The notes beneath the pieces were generated by a model, which worked only from the letters and a program-made list of their open reading frames with translations, did no database searches and was not told the origin of the DNA. Position numbers and translations under genes: made by a program. Below are positions 8,053-16,288 of a DNA stretch of 64,000 bases, piece by piece. The first letter of the stretch is position 1. Each line of letters starts with the position of its first letter. This DNA is from Pegethrix bostrychoides GSE-TBD4-15B (GTDB lineage: Bacteria > Cyanobacteriota > Cyanobacteriia > Elainellales > Elainellaceae): assembly GCA_019359155.1 (NCBI GenBank), contig JAHHHV010000006.1, positions 1-64,000 of the forward strand, in the 5' to 3' direction.

Positions 8053-9042
8053 ATGTCGTTAAAAATCGAGCAGGGTCTGTTTAATTTAGACTTCGTGGAT
8101 CACCATGCTATTTTGGGCGCGCCAGTTGACGCAGATCTCAAAGAGATTCGCAAGCGCTACCTGGGAATTGCGCGGCTACTGCATCCTGACAGCGCCATGC
8201 TGGAGAGCGGAGCCGACCGTCAGCTCGCCGCCGAATATCTCTCGAAGTTGGTCAACCCAGCCTACGAAAAGCTCTCCCAAGAAAAAAGCAATACAGAGCA
8301 TGCGGTGCTGCTGCGTCTCAAAGGTCAGCAGGCGCTCAAGCAGCAGGATACAGTCGTCTTGACCAGCGATTCAGCCCGTCAGGTCGCCTCTTCCAGCGAT
8401 ATCGACAGCGCCTATAAAGCTGCCCTGCGCGACCTCACCCAAAATCAATATCGGCAGCTCGACCGTGCCCTAGAACTGACTGGCCAAATTAGCGAACTCA
8501 ACCTGGTCTACCTGATGCGGAAGGAGAGCCGGGGAGACATGAGCGCTCGACGGCAGGGAGCACCAGTCAGTGCTGCATCTGAGGGCGGCACTGCATCAGG
8601 AATGCCCCGCACATTTTCGCGATCTACGCCCAATCCAGCCGCGCCGCCGCCGCCCAAAGAGACGCTGGTTTCGGCCTATCTCCGCCGCGCTGCCGGATTT
8701 GAAACCAAGCAGGACTATCCGCGTGCCATCCTAGAGTTGCGGGATGCCCTGAAGCTAGAGCCGACCAACAGCGCCTGCCATAGTCAGTTGGGGGTGATCT
8801 ACCTCAAGACCAATCAGGCGACGATGGCCAAAATCCATTTCAACAAGGCGCTGGAGCTGAATCCTGAAGATGCTGTAGCACTGGAGGGCAAGCGTCGTCT
8901 CGAAGGCCCTAGCGCCAAGTCCGATCCCAAAGCTAAGGCTGCGAGTAAGCCCGGAGCAAGCAAGCCTGCGGGCAAATCTAGCTCCAAAGAAGAGAAGGGC
9001 GGCGGCGGCCTATTTGGGCTATTTGGTGGCAAAAAGAAATAA
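8053..9042 (+). CDS. J-domain protein with C-terminal TPR repeats
   Basis: A 329-aa protein. Residues about 16-75 form a J-domain with the essential HPD tripeptide at 44-46 (RLLHPDSAM), so it should stimulate a DnaK-type chaperone ATPase. A long Ser/Pro-rich linker follows. At about 215-285 come two or three tetratricopeptide-type repeats (RAILELRDALKLEPTNSAC, then AKIHFNKALELNPEDAVAL). The C-terminus is Lys/Ser/Gly-rich and ends in a GGLFGLFGGKKK-type tail. No zinc-finger or C-terminal DnaJ domains are present, so it is a specialised co-chaperone or assembly factor, not canonical DnaJ. The client is unknown. Confidence 0.8.
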   Translation: MSLKIEQGLFNLDFVDHHAILGAPVDADLKEIRKRYLGIARLLHPDSAMLESGADRQLAAEYLSKLVNPAYEKLSQEKSNTEHAVLLRLKGQQALKQQDTVVLTSDSARQVASSSDIDSAYKAALRDLTQNQYRQLDRALELTGQISELNLVYLMRKESRGDMSARRQGAPVSAASEGGTASGMPRTFSRSTPNPAAPPPPKETLVSAYLRRAAGFETKQDYPRAILELRDALKLEPTNSACHSQLGVIYLKTNQATMAKIHFNKALELNPEDAVALEGKRRLEGPSAKSDPKAKAASKPGASKPAGKSSSKEEKGGGGLFGLFGGKKK

Positions 9043-9091
9043 AGTTGTTTGAGAGATTATTTCTGATAGAGATTATAACGAGTCAAACACG

Positions 9092-10297
9092 ATGGTTTAT
9101 CAACCGCCCGTTGGGGCGAGAGATCTGTTCCCAATTGAGGTGGCTCAAAACCGCTGGATTGAAGATCGCTTGCAGCAGGTGTTCCAGGGCTGGGGCTATC
9201 ACCAGATTATTACCTCAACTCTAGAGCGAATTGAGACGCTGCTAGCGGGCGGCGCGATTCAGCCCGCAACGCTGATGCAGCTTCAAGACCGCGAGGGCCA
9301 ATTTTTGGGGCTACGGCCAGAGCTGACGGCCTCGATTGCCAGAGCTGCTGCCACGCGCCTGACGGCCTATCCTCAGCGCCTCTACTACAGCGCCAACGTC
9401 TTTCGGCGAGGGCTGCGGCAAGAGTCCTATCAGGCTGGGGTGGAGCTGCTGGGTGCAGGTGGCTTGGCGGCAGATGCCGAGATTCTACTGCTGCTGTTTG
9501 ACTGTTTGCACAGTCTAGAGCTGGAGCAGACGAGCGTTATTTTGGGCGAGGCTGGACTGACACGATCCCTGCTGTTGGCCTTTCCCGAACCGCAGCGGGC
9601 GCAGGTGCGGCAGGCGATTGCCCGACTCGACCGACTCGCCCTCGAAGCGCTGCCACTTTCCGCTGAGTTGCAGCAGCTGGCTCTGATGCTGTTTGACCTG
9701 CGCGGCCAGCCTGCTCAGGTGTTGCAGCAGGTTTCACAGCTCAATCTAAACCTGGAGCAACGCGCCAGCGTCAGTCGGCTCAAGGCGCTGATTGAGCTGC
9801 TAGAGTCCAGCCAGGACTGGAGGCCGCCGCTGATTCTCGACCTGAGCCTGATTCAAACCTTTGATTACTACACAGGCATTGTGTTTGAGGCAGTCAGTGC
9901 TCAGCGCATTTTGGGGCAGGGCGGGCGCTACGACCAGCTTTTGGGGCTGTATCATCCGCAGCGCCAGAGCCAACCCGGCATTGGCTTTGTGCTCAACCTG
10001 GAGGAGCTGCATCAGGTGCTGCTGCCCAAAGGTGCTCTGCCTGCCCAAATTGCCCCCAGCGACTGGCTGGTGATTCCAGCCACGCCTGACGCTCAAGCCG
10101 CCGCCTTTGCCTATGCTCAAAAGCTGCGTGAGTCAGCGCATCTGGTCCGGGTAGAGCTACAGCTAGCCCAGCAGTCGCCCGACGAGGTTCGCAGCTATGC
10201 CGCAGCGCGACGCATCAAGCAGGTGGCCTGGGTAGATGCAGCGGGGATGCCGCAGATTGAGTCGCTGGCGCAGGTTTCGCAGCAGGTACTGCAATGA
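9092..10297 (+). CDS. hisZ: ATP phosphoribosyltransferase regulatory subunit HisZ
   Basis: A 401-aa histidyl-tRNA-synthetase-like protein with the class II core (PPVGARDLFPIE at the N-terminus, then LRPELTASIARAAATRL, YYSANVFRRG and a GGRYDQLLG-type motif). It lacks the full anticodon-binding domain and tRNA-charging role of HisS. Proteins of this kind, in species with a short-form HisG, form a hetero-octamer that catalyses and regulates the first step of histidine synthesis. It begins 49 bases after the J-domain gene, suggesting operon membership. hisG itself is not in the window. Confidence 0.88.
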   Translation: MVYQPPVGARDLFPIEVAQNRWIEDRLQQVFQGWGYHQIITSTLERIETLLAGGAIQPATLMQLQDREGQFLGLRPELTASIARAAATRLTAYPQRLYYSANVFRRGLRQESYQAGVELLGAGGLAADAEILLLLFDCLHSLELEQTSVILGEAGLTRSLLLAFPEPQRAQVRQAIARLDRLALEALPLSAELQQLALMLFDLRGQPAQVLQQVSQLNLNLEQRASVSRLKALIELLESSQDWRPPLILDLSLIQTFDYYTGIVFEAVSAQRILGQGGRYDQLLGLYHPQRQSQPGIGFVLNLEELHQVLLPKGALPAQIAPSDWLVIPATPDAQAAAFAYAQKLRESAHLVRVELQLAQQSPDEVRSYAAARRIKQVAWVDAAGMPQIESLAQVSQQVLQ

Positions 10298-10538
10298 ATG
10301 GGAGCCAGAGCTAGAGCCAGAGCCATCAGCCCAAATGCCGTCTATTGACTCGCTGGTTGCTGAGCTCCTGACCAGCCTGAGCCAAAATATCAGGAAACCT
10401 TCACTTCAATCCGCCAGTTCCAGATCAGAAGCCGCTCAGAGTTGGTTAAAATGTTCTGGACTAACAGTTTTGTGAGAGTATTTTTTGTGCGCTAGCAGGG
10501 CAGCTTGCCCCAATCCCATACCGCCCAATTTCAAACCT

Positions 10539-11603
10539 ATGCCGAAGACCTCTGATTTGCACGTTGTTGAAAATCGACCGTTGATTAGCCCTGCCACGCT
10601 GCATGGCGAGCTGCCCCTAACCGACCGCGCCGCGACGCTGGTGGCCGAAACGCGCTATCGGATTCGCAATATTTTGCAGAATGAAGACCGTCGCCTGCTG
10701 GTGATTGTCGGCCCCTGCTCCATCCATGACGTGGAGGCCGCCTATCGCTACGGCGAAAAGCTGATTGGGCTGCGGCGCGAGCTAGAAGACGATTTAGAAA
10801 TCGTCATGCGAGTCTACTTTGAGAAGCCGCGCACCACCATCGGCTGGAAAGGCTTGATCAACGATCCGCACCTCAACGACAGCTACGACATCAACACGGG
10901 ACTGCGGCTAGCTCGCAAAATTCTGCTCGATCTAGCCGAGCTAGGGCTGCCTGCAGCAACTGAACTGCTCGACCCAATCATTCCGCAGTATATTGCCGAC
11001 GTCATTTCCTGGACGGCAATTGGGGCGCGCACTACTGAAAGCCAGACTCACCGAGAAATGGCGTCAGGGCTTTCGATGCCGATTGGGTTTAAAAATAACA
11101 CTGACGGCAGTTTGCTGGCTGCGGCCAACGCCATGCTCGCCGCCAGTCAGCCGCACCGCTTTTTGGGCATCAACCCGGACGGGCTGGCCAGCATTGTCAC
11201 CACTACTGGCAATCCGGACGGCCACTTGGTGCTCAGAGGCGGCAAGCCAGGAGCCAACTATGACGCAACGCATGTGCAGCATGCCGCTGGACAGCTAGCC
11301 GCGCTCAACCTCAACCCACGTCTGATGGTGGACTGTAGCCACGACAACTCCAACAAAGATTACAGGCAGCAGCCGCTAGTGCTGCAAAATGTGGCCGAGC
11401 AGTTGGCGGCAGGATCGCGGCAGATTATGGGCGTGATGGTGGAAAGCCATCTGGTAGCAGGTAAGCAGCCGATCCCCAAAGATCTCAGCCAGCTGGTCTA
11501 TGGTCAGAGCATTACTGACGGCTGCGTGGACTTTGAGACAACGGCGACAATGCTGCGCTCCGTAGCACAGGCCGTTCGCTCCAACGTTCTGCAAATCCAC
11601 TGA
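10539..11603 (+). CDS. 3-deoxy-7-phosphoheptulonate synthase (DAHP synthase, class I)
   Basis: A 354-aa enzyme that condenses phosphoenolpyruvate and erythrose-4-phosphate, the entry step of the shikimate pathway. It is of the AroF/AroG/AroH type: a VGPCSIHD motif near the N-terminus, the KPRTTIGWKGLINDP substrate-binding segment, GARTTESQTHREMASG, VDCSHDNSNKD and a C-terminal SITDGCVDF. The frame extends upstream to a TTG at 10485, but the ATG at 10539 gives the N-terminal length normal for the family and is preferred. Feedback specificity (Phe, Tyr or Trp) cannot be read here. A clear terminator follows about 55 bases after the stop. Confidence 0.92.
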   Translation: MPKTSDLHVVENRPLISPATLHGELPLTDRAATLVAETRYRIRNILQNEDRRLLVIVGPCSIHDVEAAYRYGEKLIGLRRELEDDLEIVMRVYFEKPRTTIGWKGLINDPHLNDSYDINTGLRLARKILLDLAELGLPAATELLDPIIPQYIADVISWTAIGARTTESQTHREMASGLSMPIGFKNNTDGSLLAAANAMLAASQPHRFLGINPDGLASIVTTTGNPDGHLVLRGGKPGANYDATHVQHAAGQLAALNLNPRLMVDCSHDNSNKDYRQQPLVLQNVAEQLAAGSRQIMGVMVESHLVAGKQPIPKDLSQLVYGQSITDGCVDFETTATMLRSVAQAVRSNVLQIH

Positions 11604-11658
11604 TTTTTCGGGCTTCGATAAGCAATTCGATACTCGAAATAACTCGGTAGCTTTGAGT

Positions 11659-11707
11659 AAATCGCACCCAAGGTCGATCAACGGATCGTTCGTAGGTGCG
11701 ATTTTTT
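11659..11707 (+). terminator. Rho-independent-type terminator after DAHP synthase
   Basis: aaatcgcacc at 11659-11668 pairs with ggtgcgattt at 11695-11704, and a T run extends to 11707. A smaller internal hairpin (cgatc/gatcg) lies inside the loop. It is positioned to end transcription of the plus-strand gene run. Confidence 0.75.
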
Positions 11708-11926
11708 GGTGCTCACTTTGTAACAGACATAGACCGCAGATCTGATTCCTGATTCATCATCGAATCTTATTTGATTCAAGAAAACTTGAAAAATCTAGCT
11801 TCGGATTGACGGAAAGGCCAGCAAAATTTGGGAAGACTGATAGTACAGGAGTGAAGAGCTGCCGCTAGCGGTATTTGCCATACTCCTCGCACTTTTCCCT
11901 TATCTATTATCTATCCGACGCTAGCC

Positions 11927-12106
11927 ATGAATGACCCTAAGTTCAAAATTCAATTTCCGATCTGGCAGTTTTTAAATCAGCCGATCTTTGATGCCAAAAC
12001 CCCGCTCGTGCTGAATCCGAGCCGATTCTGGCAGCACTACCAAATCACGCATTTAGAGCGCTGCTGGGGCAGAGCCTATCGACCAGAACAGCGTTTCCGC
12101 AGCTAG
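11927..12106 (+). CDS. Small conserved-looking protein, 59 aa
   Basis: ATG 11927 to TAG 12104-12106 encodes 59 residues. The composition is convincingly protein-like: aromatic and hydrophobic residues are evenly spaced (IQFPIWQFLNQPIFDAKTP), followed by a basic Trp/Arg-rich tail (ERCWGRAYRPEQRFRS). There is no signal peptide or membrane segment. Support for transcription comes from a terminator hairpin 74 bases after the stop, on the same strand. No good Shine-Dalgarno sequence is visible. I do not recognise the family. Confidence 0.55.
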   Translation: MNDPKFKIQFPIWQFLNQPIFDAKTPLVLNPSRFWQHYQITHLERCWGRAYRPEQRFRS

Positions 12107-12179
12107 TGCAATAGATTTGGCTGACTCGATCTACCTGTCAATCTACTGGATAACATCCTGTGAAAGATATCGTTTAGTG

Positions 12180-12212
12180 ACGCGAAGGTAATATCTTCGC
12201 GTTATTTATTTT
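12180..12212 (+). terminator. Terminator hairpin after the 59-aa gene
   Basis: acgcgaag (12180-12187) pairs perfectly with cttcgcgt (12195-12202) across a 7-nt loop, followed by the T-rich tatttatttt. It lies between convergent genes and the T-rich side faces the plus strand. Confidence 0.7.
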
Positions 12213-12250
12213 AACGCTTTCAATAAAGCATTGAACTAGAACCTCTAGTC

Positions 12251-13222
12251 TTAAGAACGCTGCGAGAGATATTTATTCAGGAACGGCAAAATACTGTCGG
12301 CAAGCTGATCGGCATATTCTTCATGCAGAGCCAGCGAACCCGGTAGACGCAAAATCTGCATGCCCACACCCGAAAAATGCGCCAAAATCTCCATCTCGGC
12401 TAGTGATTTAACAGGCGTTTGCTCCCCAATGACCAGCATCACCGGCGCGGGCAGCGGCGGCTGGAAATAGTCGAAAAACTGGCTGCGCTGTCGCACCGGA
12501 TCCAGTCCGCCCGTCACAAAAGCAGCTGAGGCAAACCGTCCGCCTCGGCGCTGGGTGGTCTGCCATTTTTCCTGCATCAGCGCTGGGGTGAAAAAGGTGG
12601 GATTGGCAAAGACATGTCGTGCCGCCATCCAGCGCAGAAACCAGGGCGAGGTGTTTAACCAATAGAGCAGCTGGCCAATCAGCGGCAGGTTGATAAGTTC
12701 TCTAAGCAGGCGGTAGAACCAGCGGTGTTCACCCATTGCGGTCGGCAGCGGCCCTCGCCAAGTTGGGGCAACCAGCACAATCCAAGACCAGGCTGCGCGA
12801 GATTTCTGGGCGAGCTGCATCACGTAGCCGGCTGCATGTCCGGCTGCGATCACCACGACAGGTTCGCGGAAGACTGCCCGCACAAAGTCTTTCAAAAAAG
12901 CGTGATAGACCTCTGGGCTATAGGAAATGCCGGGACGAGCCGAATCACCAAATCCAACCCAGTCCAGCGTGATCACCTGAAAGCGCTCTGCCAGCCGAGT
13001 TGCCAATCCATGCATTTCGCCGCGAGTTGAAATACTGCTGAAGGCGGGCAGCAGTAGTATAGGCTGACCTGAGCCAAGCACTTCGTAGGTTGCCGTAATA
13101 GACTGTTTGCGCCAATTCCAATGAAATTCGTGAAGTTCTCCACCAATGGCTGGACTAACGGGATGCATAACGGCTGCTGAGGGTAGATGAGGCGATTGGA
13201 GCGGGAAACCTGGCAGGGGCAA
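12251..13222 (-). CDS. Alpha/beta-hydrolase fold protein lacking the nucleophilic serine
   Basis: A 323-aa protein with the fold's landmarks: PILLLPAFSS after strand 3, an oxyanion-type region, LDWVGFGDSARP, and a late LVIGEQTPVK segment before a final LHEEYADQLADSI that supplies the usual His. At the nucleophile elbow the sequence is G-H-A-A-G (residues 128-132), so Ala130 stands where Ser, Asp or Cys is needed for hydrolysis. I checked this against the DNA of the minus strand. It may be a non-hydrolytic family member, for example a binding, isomerase-like or scaffolding protein. The start at 13222 places the core at a normal distance. An internal ATG at residue 19 is an alternative. Confidence 0.75.
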   Translation of the reverse strand: MPLPGFPLQSPHLPSAAVMHPVSPAIGGELHEFHWNWRKQSITATYEVLGSGQPILLLPAFSSISTRGEMHGLATRLAERFQVITLDWVGFGDSARPGISYSPEVYHAFLKDFVRAVFREPVVVIAAGHAAGYVMQLAQKSRAAWSWIVLVAPTWRGPLPTAMGEHRWFYRLLRELINLPLIGQLLYWLNTSPWFLRWMAARHVFANPTFFTPALMQEKWQTTQRRGGRFASAAFVTGGLDPVRQRSQFFDYFQPPLPAPVMLVIGEQTPVKSLAEMEILAHFSGVGMQILRLPGSLALHEEYADQLADSILPFLNKYLSQRS

Positions 13223-13544
13223 AACTAGAGGCAGAATGGCTGAATGCTCAGACGCTACTCTATCCTATGCCGATCTGTAGCCTTTACTCCTAAGTCTTTG
13301 CCAGTTTTTCGGCTGACTTTGAATCTAGATTTCTCCTGTTAAGAAGTTTGTACTGTGCTAAATCGGGGTTGACTTTAGCCGGAAATATAGTACATTTGTT
13401 TTAGTCTAAGTCGTACTAAAAGCTTGGTACAGCTTGGCGGTCTAACGGCCAGCTGATAACGGTCAGTTTGACGGTAAAGCGTAACGGTAAAGCACAGGTG
13501 AGCAGCTATGTCACAGCAACTCTCAGATCCGCTCGACGGTTCAG
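13223..13544. other. Divergent intergenic region with an inverted repeat
   Basis: About 320 bases separate the hydrolase start (minus) from a small plus-strand ORF. No gene is supported. The region holds the inverted repeat at 13399-13421 and short duplications of cggtaaagc near 13470-13495. Confidence 0.5.
13399..13421. promoter_or_regulatory. 7-bp inverted repeat, possible operator
   Basis: ttttagt (13399-13405) and actaaaa (13415-13421) are perfect reverse complements separated by 9 bases. This geometry suits a dimeric regulator. The site lies in the divergent spacer between the hydrolase and the 48-aa ORF. No regulator can be assigned. Confidence 0.35.
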
Positions 13545-13691
13545 ATGCAGTCAGGCCAAACGCAGTCTAACTCGCTGCTAGCGCAGACCCGGCAGCTATT
13601 CCAGCACCAAGGTTCAAACGCTGAGCTGATGGCTCAAATTATGAGCGCAATTCGAGCGTTGCATCAGCTCAGCGAGCCGCCGCAGGTTTGA
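13545..13691 (+). CDS. Possible small protein, 48 aa
   Basis: ATG 13545 to TGA 13689-13691 encodes 48 residues, Gln/Ser-rich at the start and then amphipathic (LLAQTRQLFQ, LMAQIMSAIRALHQLSEPP), consistent with one or two helices. A different frame opens at ATG 13508 with a plausible 20-residue peptide, so a frameshifted longer gene is possible. A strong plus-strand terminator lies 114 bases after the stop, which supports a transcript here. No family is recognised. Confidence 0.35.
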   Translation: MQSGQTQSNSLLAQTRQLFQHQGSNAELMAQIMSAIRALHQLSEPPQV

Positions 13692-13804
13692 GCAGTAACG
13701 GCTGTTAGGCTCTAAACTAACAGCCCAGATTTGTCAGCCTTACTCTCCTCACAGTTCAGATCACAGTTCACAAACCCTCTACACAACTCCGTTCAGTTCC
13801 TGGT

Positions 13805-13838
13805 GCGATTGCTCTACCTTGAGAGCAATCGCTTTTTT
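13805..13838 (+). terminator. Strong rho-independent terminator
   Basis: gcgattgctct (13805-13815) pairs perfectly with agagcaatcgc (13822-13832) over a 6-nt loop, followed by six T (13833-13838). It faces the plus strand, just before the convergent phosphoketolase-like gene ends. Confidence 0.85.
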
Positions 13839-13868
13839 GTTCAGCGCTGTTTAACTTAGCTCATTAAC

Positions 13869-16061
13869 TTAGCTTAAGAGCGCCTTGGCTCGATCCACCA
13901 AGTGCTCAGCCGTGATGCCGTTGAAGGCCATTAGCGCTCCGGCGCTGGCCGTCGTTTCGCCGCGCTTCCAGGCTACCGTGTCCCGCCGAATGCGGCTGCG
14001 GAGCATAATTGGCTCTAGCATCCCGCTGGCTCCGCCGGTTATTCCAATCAAGGCATCGCCGCCAAAAAATTGCTCAAATCCAGCGTCATCGAGGAAGTGC
14101 TCATCCGGCAGTGAGCAGCTGTCAGCAGCGACATCGCTCGGTCGGTAGAGCCGACGCGGACTCACTACTGAGACAATCCGGCTGCCAATCCCAGCGGTGG
14201 CAAGCTGAGCCGCCGCCTCATAGACCGGCATCAGCGTCATGTCGCCTACCACGGCAAAGACAACCCTGCTGCTGCCCGGAGTTTCCTGAAGCAGCATTGC
14301 GCCATCTTGCAGCGCCTGCCGAGTCTGGGCTAGCGTTGTGCGAATTGGCAGCGGCGACTTGCTGGCCGTGATTACAATGCCTTTATTGCGGGTTGAAACA
14401 GCCCAGTCAAAGCAAACCTGGATGCTGTTGGCATCGGGCGGGAACAGCGGAAAGATATTGCCGTTGCGGATCATCGCCGCAAAGTAAGCTTCGATTTCTG
14501 GCCGCTGATGTGTCCAGCCGTTGCGCCCCTGCTCCAGCGCCCCTGCTGTAAACAGGCAGATGGTCGAAGGCGTAGAGCGGCGCAGTTCGGCCATCGCCTG
14601 CGTCACAGTTTGCCAAATCGGCAGGCCGTTGATTGCAAAGGACTCATAGGAGCACCAGAGGCTGCGCGACCCAAACAGCGCTAACCCGACCGCCAAGCCC
14701 GCGCAGGCATCTTCGCTCAGCGGCTCGTAGACCTGGCCGCCGGGACTCTGGTTGTAGAGCGGATCTTCAGTCGGGTGGATGATCTTGAGCGCTTGGTTGA
14801 TATTGGCAATTGCCGAAGCTTCGTTGCCATCGGCGTTGGTGACCAGGTAGGCCGGGTCTTGCTGCCCGACATAGGCCACGAGCGCTCCCATAGCCGTGGT
14901 CGAAATCTTGGCTTCGCCGCTGGCATATTCTTGCAGCGGCAGCTGTCCCAAATCTGGCAGCGGTAGCTCCGACTCAGTGACGGCAACCTGGCTGGCCGAG
15001 CCGCCCGCTGCCCGCTCGCAGTTGGTGCGGACGAGTTCCCAGACGGCAGCAGGCATGGCGTTGGCTTGCAGCGCCGCGATGATCTCCGGGTTTTCCAGCG
15101 TGTGATGGCCATAGAGATTGTGCGATTTGGCTCCGCGTGCATGTACCCCCGCCCCCTTCAGCTGCTTGATGATAAACACCGTCAGCTGGCCGCTCAGCGC
15201 CGATTTTGCCGCTGCATCCACCCCGCTCAACACCGCTTGAGTAAAGGCTAAGCGCTGCTCAAACGAACAGGCTGTGCTGTCGGCAAATGCGCCTTGGTTT
15301 TGGTCGTCAAATGCTTTAGCATCCACTAGCACGACGTTCTCAAAGCCGTTGCCCTGCCAGTAGGCAATCATCTCAGCGTTGGTTTTCAGTGACACCATGC
15401 TGTGGTGCTCTTGCGAGAAGCCATTCCAGACCAGCACGGGCAAAAAATTAGTGGCGCTGGGAAAGGCTGTATGGAAATGCGCCATGCTGCTCATCGGGTA
15501 GGGTTCGCCCATGCCGCCGTCGCCCATCGTAAACGGAAACAGCGTGCCGGGATGCAGCTTGGCTGCCGCCATGGCGAAATGCTGCCCCTGGCCCAGCGGC
15601 CCTGCCGGAGCCAGAATGCCGGGAATATAGCCCGACAGATGCCCCAATAGCCCATGCTGCTCGCGAAAGCGGTCGCGCAGCTCCTGCACGGTTTTGATCC
15701 CCATGGCTTCGAGCGAGCGGTCGAGGAACATGGCGCTGTAAAACCCGGGCGCGTGATGCCCCACTTCGGTGGCAATGTTTTTGTGACCCAGCATCACCAG
15801 CGCGGCATAGGCCTCGGTTTGGCTGGCAAACCCACCGGGATGTCCAGAGGCTTTGCTGGCGGTAACTTGCAGCGTCAGGTAGCGCAGCGCATCAGCGTAG
15901 AGCAGGGTTTGGTAAACGGCGGCAGGGTCAGTGGGTGCAGCGATGGCTTTGCTGCCAGCGGCAATGCTCGGCGTTTTGCCATAAGTCTCAAACTGGGGCG
16001 GCAGCTCGCCGAAATATTGGATTCCTTCACAGAAAGCTGGAACCTGAGTGGTGGCAACCAT
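13869..16061 (-). CDS. Transketolase/phosphoketolase-like thiamine-diphosphate enzyme
   Basis: A 730-aa ThDP enzyme. The N-terminal half looks transketolase-like: KASGHPGG at about 70-77, GPLGQG at 154-159, and the ThDP motif GDG at 180-182 followed by an LVWNGF segment. The C-terminal half is closer to phosphoketolases: CSYESF and NGWTHQRPE correspond to the conserved YEAF and NGFSHQDP elements. It is shorter than the usual 790-820 aa of phosphoketolases. Cyanobacteria often carry a homologue of about this size beside a classical phosphoketolase. The substrate is presumably a sugar phosphate such as xylulose-5-phosphate, and the exact reaction is unproven. The start is ATG 16061; alternative downstream starts would remove little. 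Confidence 0.72.
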   Translation of the reverse strand: MVATTQVPAFCEGIQYFGELPPQFETYGKTPSIAAGSKAIAAPTDPAAVYQTLLYADALRYLTLQVTASKASGHPGGFASQTEAYAALVMLGHKNIATEVGHHAPGFYSAMFLDRSLEAMGIKTVQELRDRFREQHGLLGHLSGYIPGILAPAGPLGQGQHFAMAAAKLHPGTLFPFTMGDGGMGEPYPMSSMAHFHTAFPSATNFLPVLVWNGFSQEHHSMVSLKTNAEMIAYWQGNGFENVVLVDAKAFDDQNQGAFADSTACSFEQRLAFTQAVLSGVDAAAKSALSGQLTVFIIKQLKGAGVHARGAKSHNLYGHHTLENPEIIAALQANAMPAAVWELVRTNCERAAGGSASQVAVTESELPLPDLGQLPLQEYASGEAKISTTAMGALVAYVGQQDPAYLVTNADGNEASAIANINQALKIIHPTEDPLYNQSPGGQVYEPLSEDACAGLAVGLALFGSRSLWCSYESFAINGLPIWQTVTQAMAELRRSTPSTICLFTAGALEQGRNGWTHQRPEIEAYFAAMIRNGNIFPLFPPDANSIQVCFDWAVSTRNKGIVITASKSPLPIRTTLAQTRQALQDGAMLLQETPGSSRVVFAVVGDMTLMPVYEAAAQLATAGIGSRIVSVVSPRRLYRPSDVAADSCSLPDEHFLDDAGFEQFFGGDALIGITGGASGMLEPIMLRSRIRRDTVAWKRGETTASAGALMAFNGITAEHLVDRAKALLS

Positions 16062-16288
16062 AGCGTAGACCTCTTCTATAAAAAGCTCAGCACAAAACTT
16101 CAGAGCAAAAAACTCCAGAACAAAAGCTGAGGCAACAGTCGGCTCACTTTAGCGCGTTGCTGTTTCTGCGCTGCTGTTTCTGCTGGGTTTTGCGTTTCTT
16201 AATAATCGATCCTATCGCTTGATGTGCCAGTTCTGAATACAGAAATTTCGATGCTAGAAATAGCTGAGGGTCATAGGCTGAGGATAAG

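Noticed and set aside
10335-10475. Possible 46-aa ORF between hisZ and DAHP synthase (MPSIDSLVAELLTSLSQNIR...)
   Set aside because: The first half is plausible, but the second half is not protein-like, there is no RBS, and nothing else supports it.
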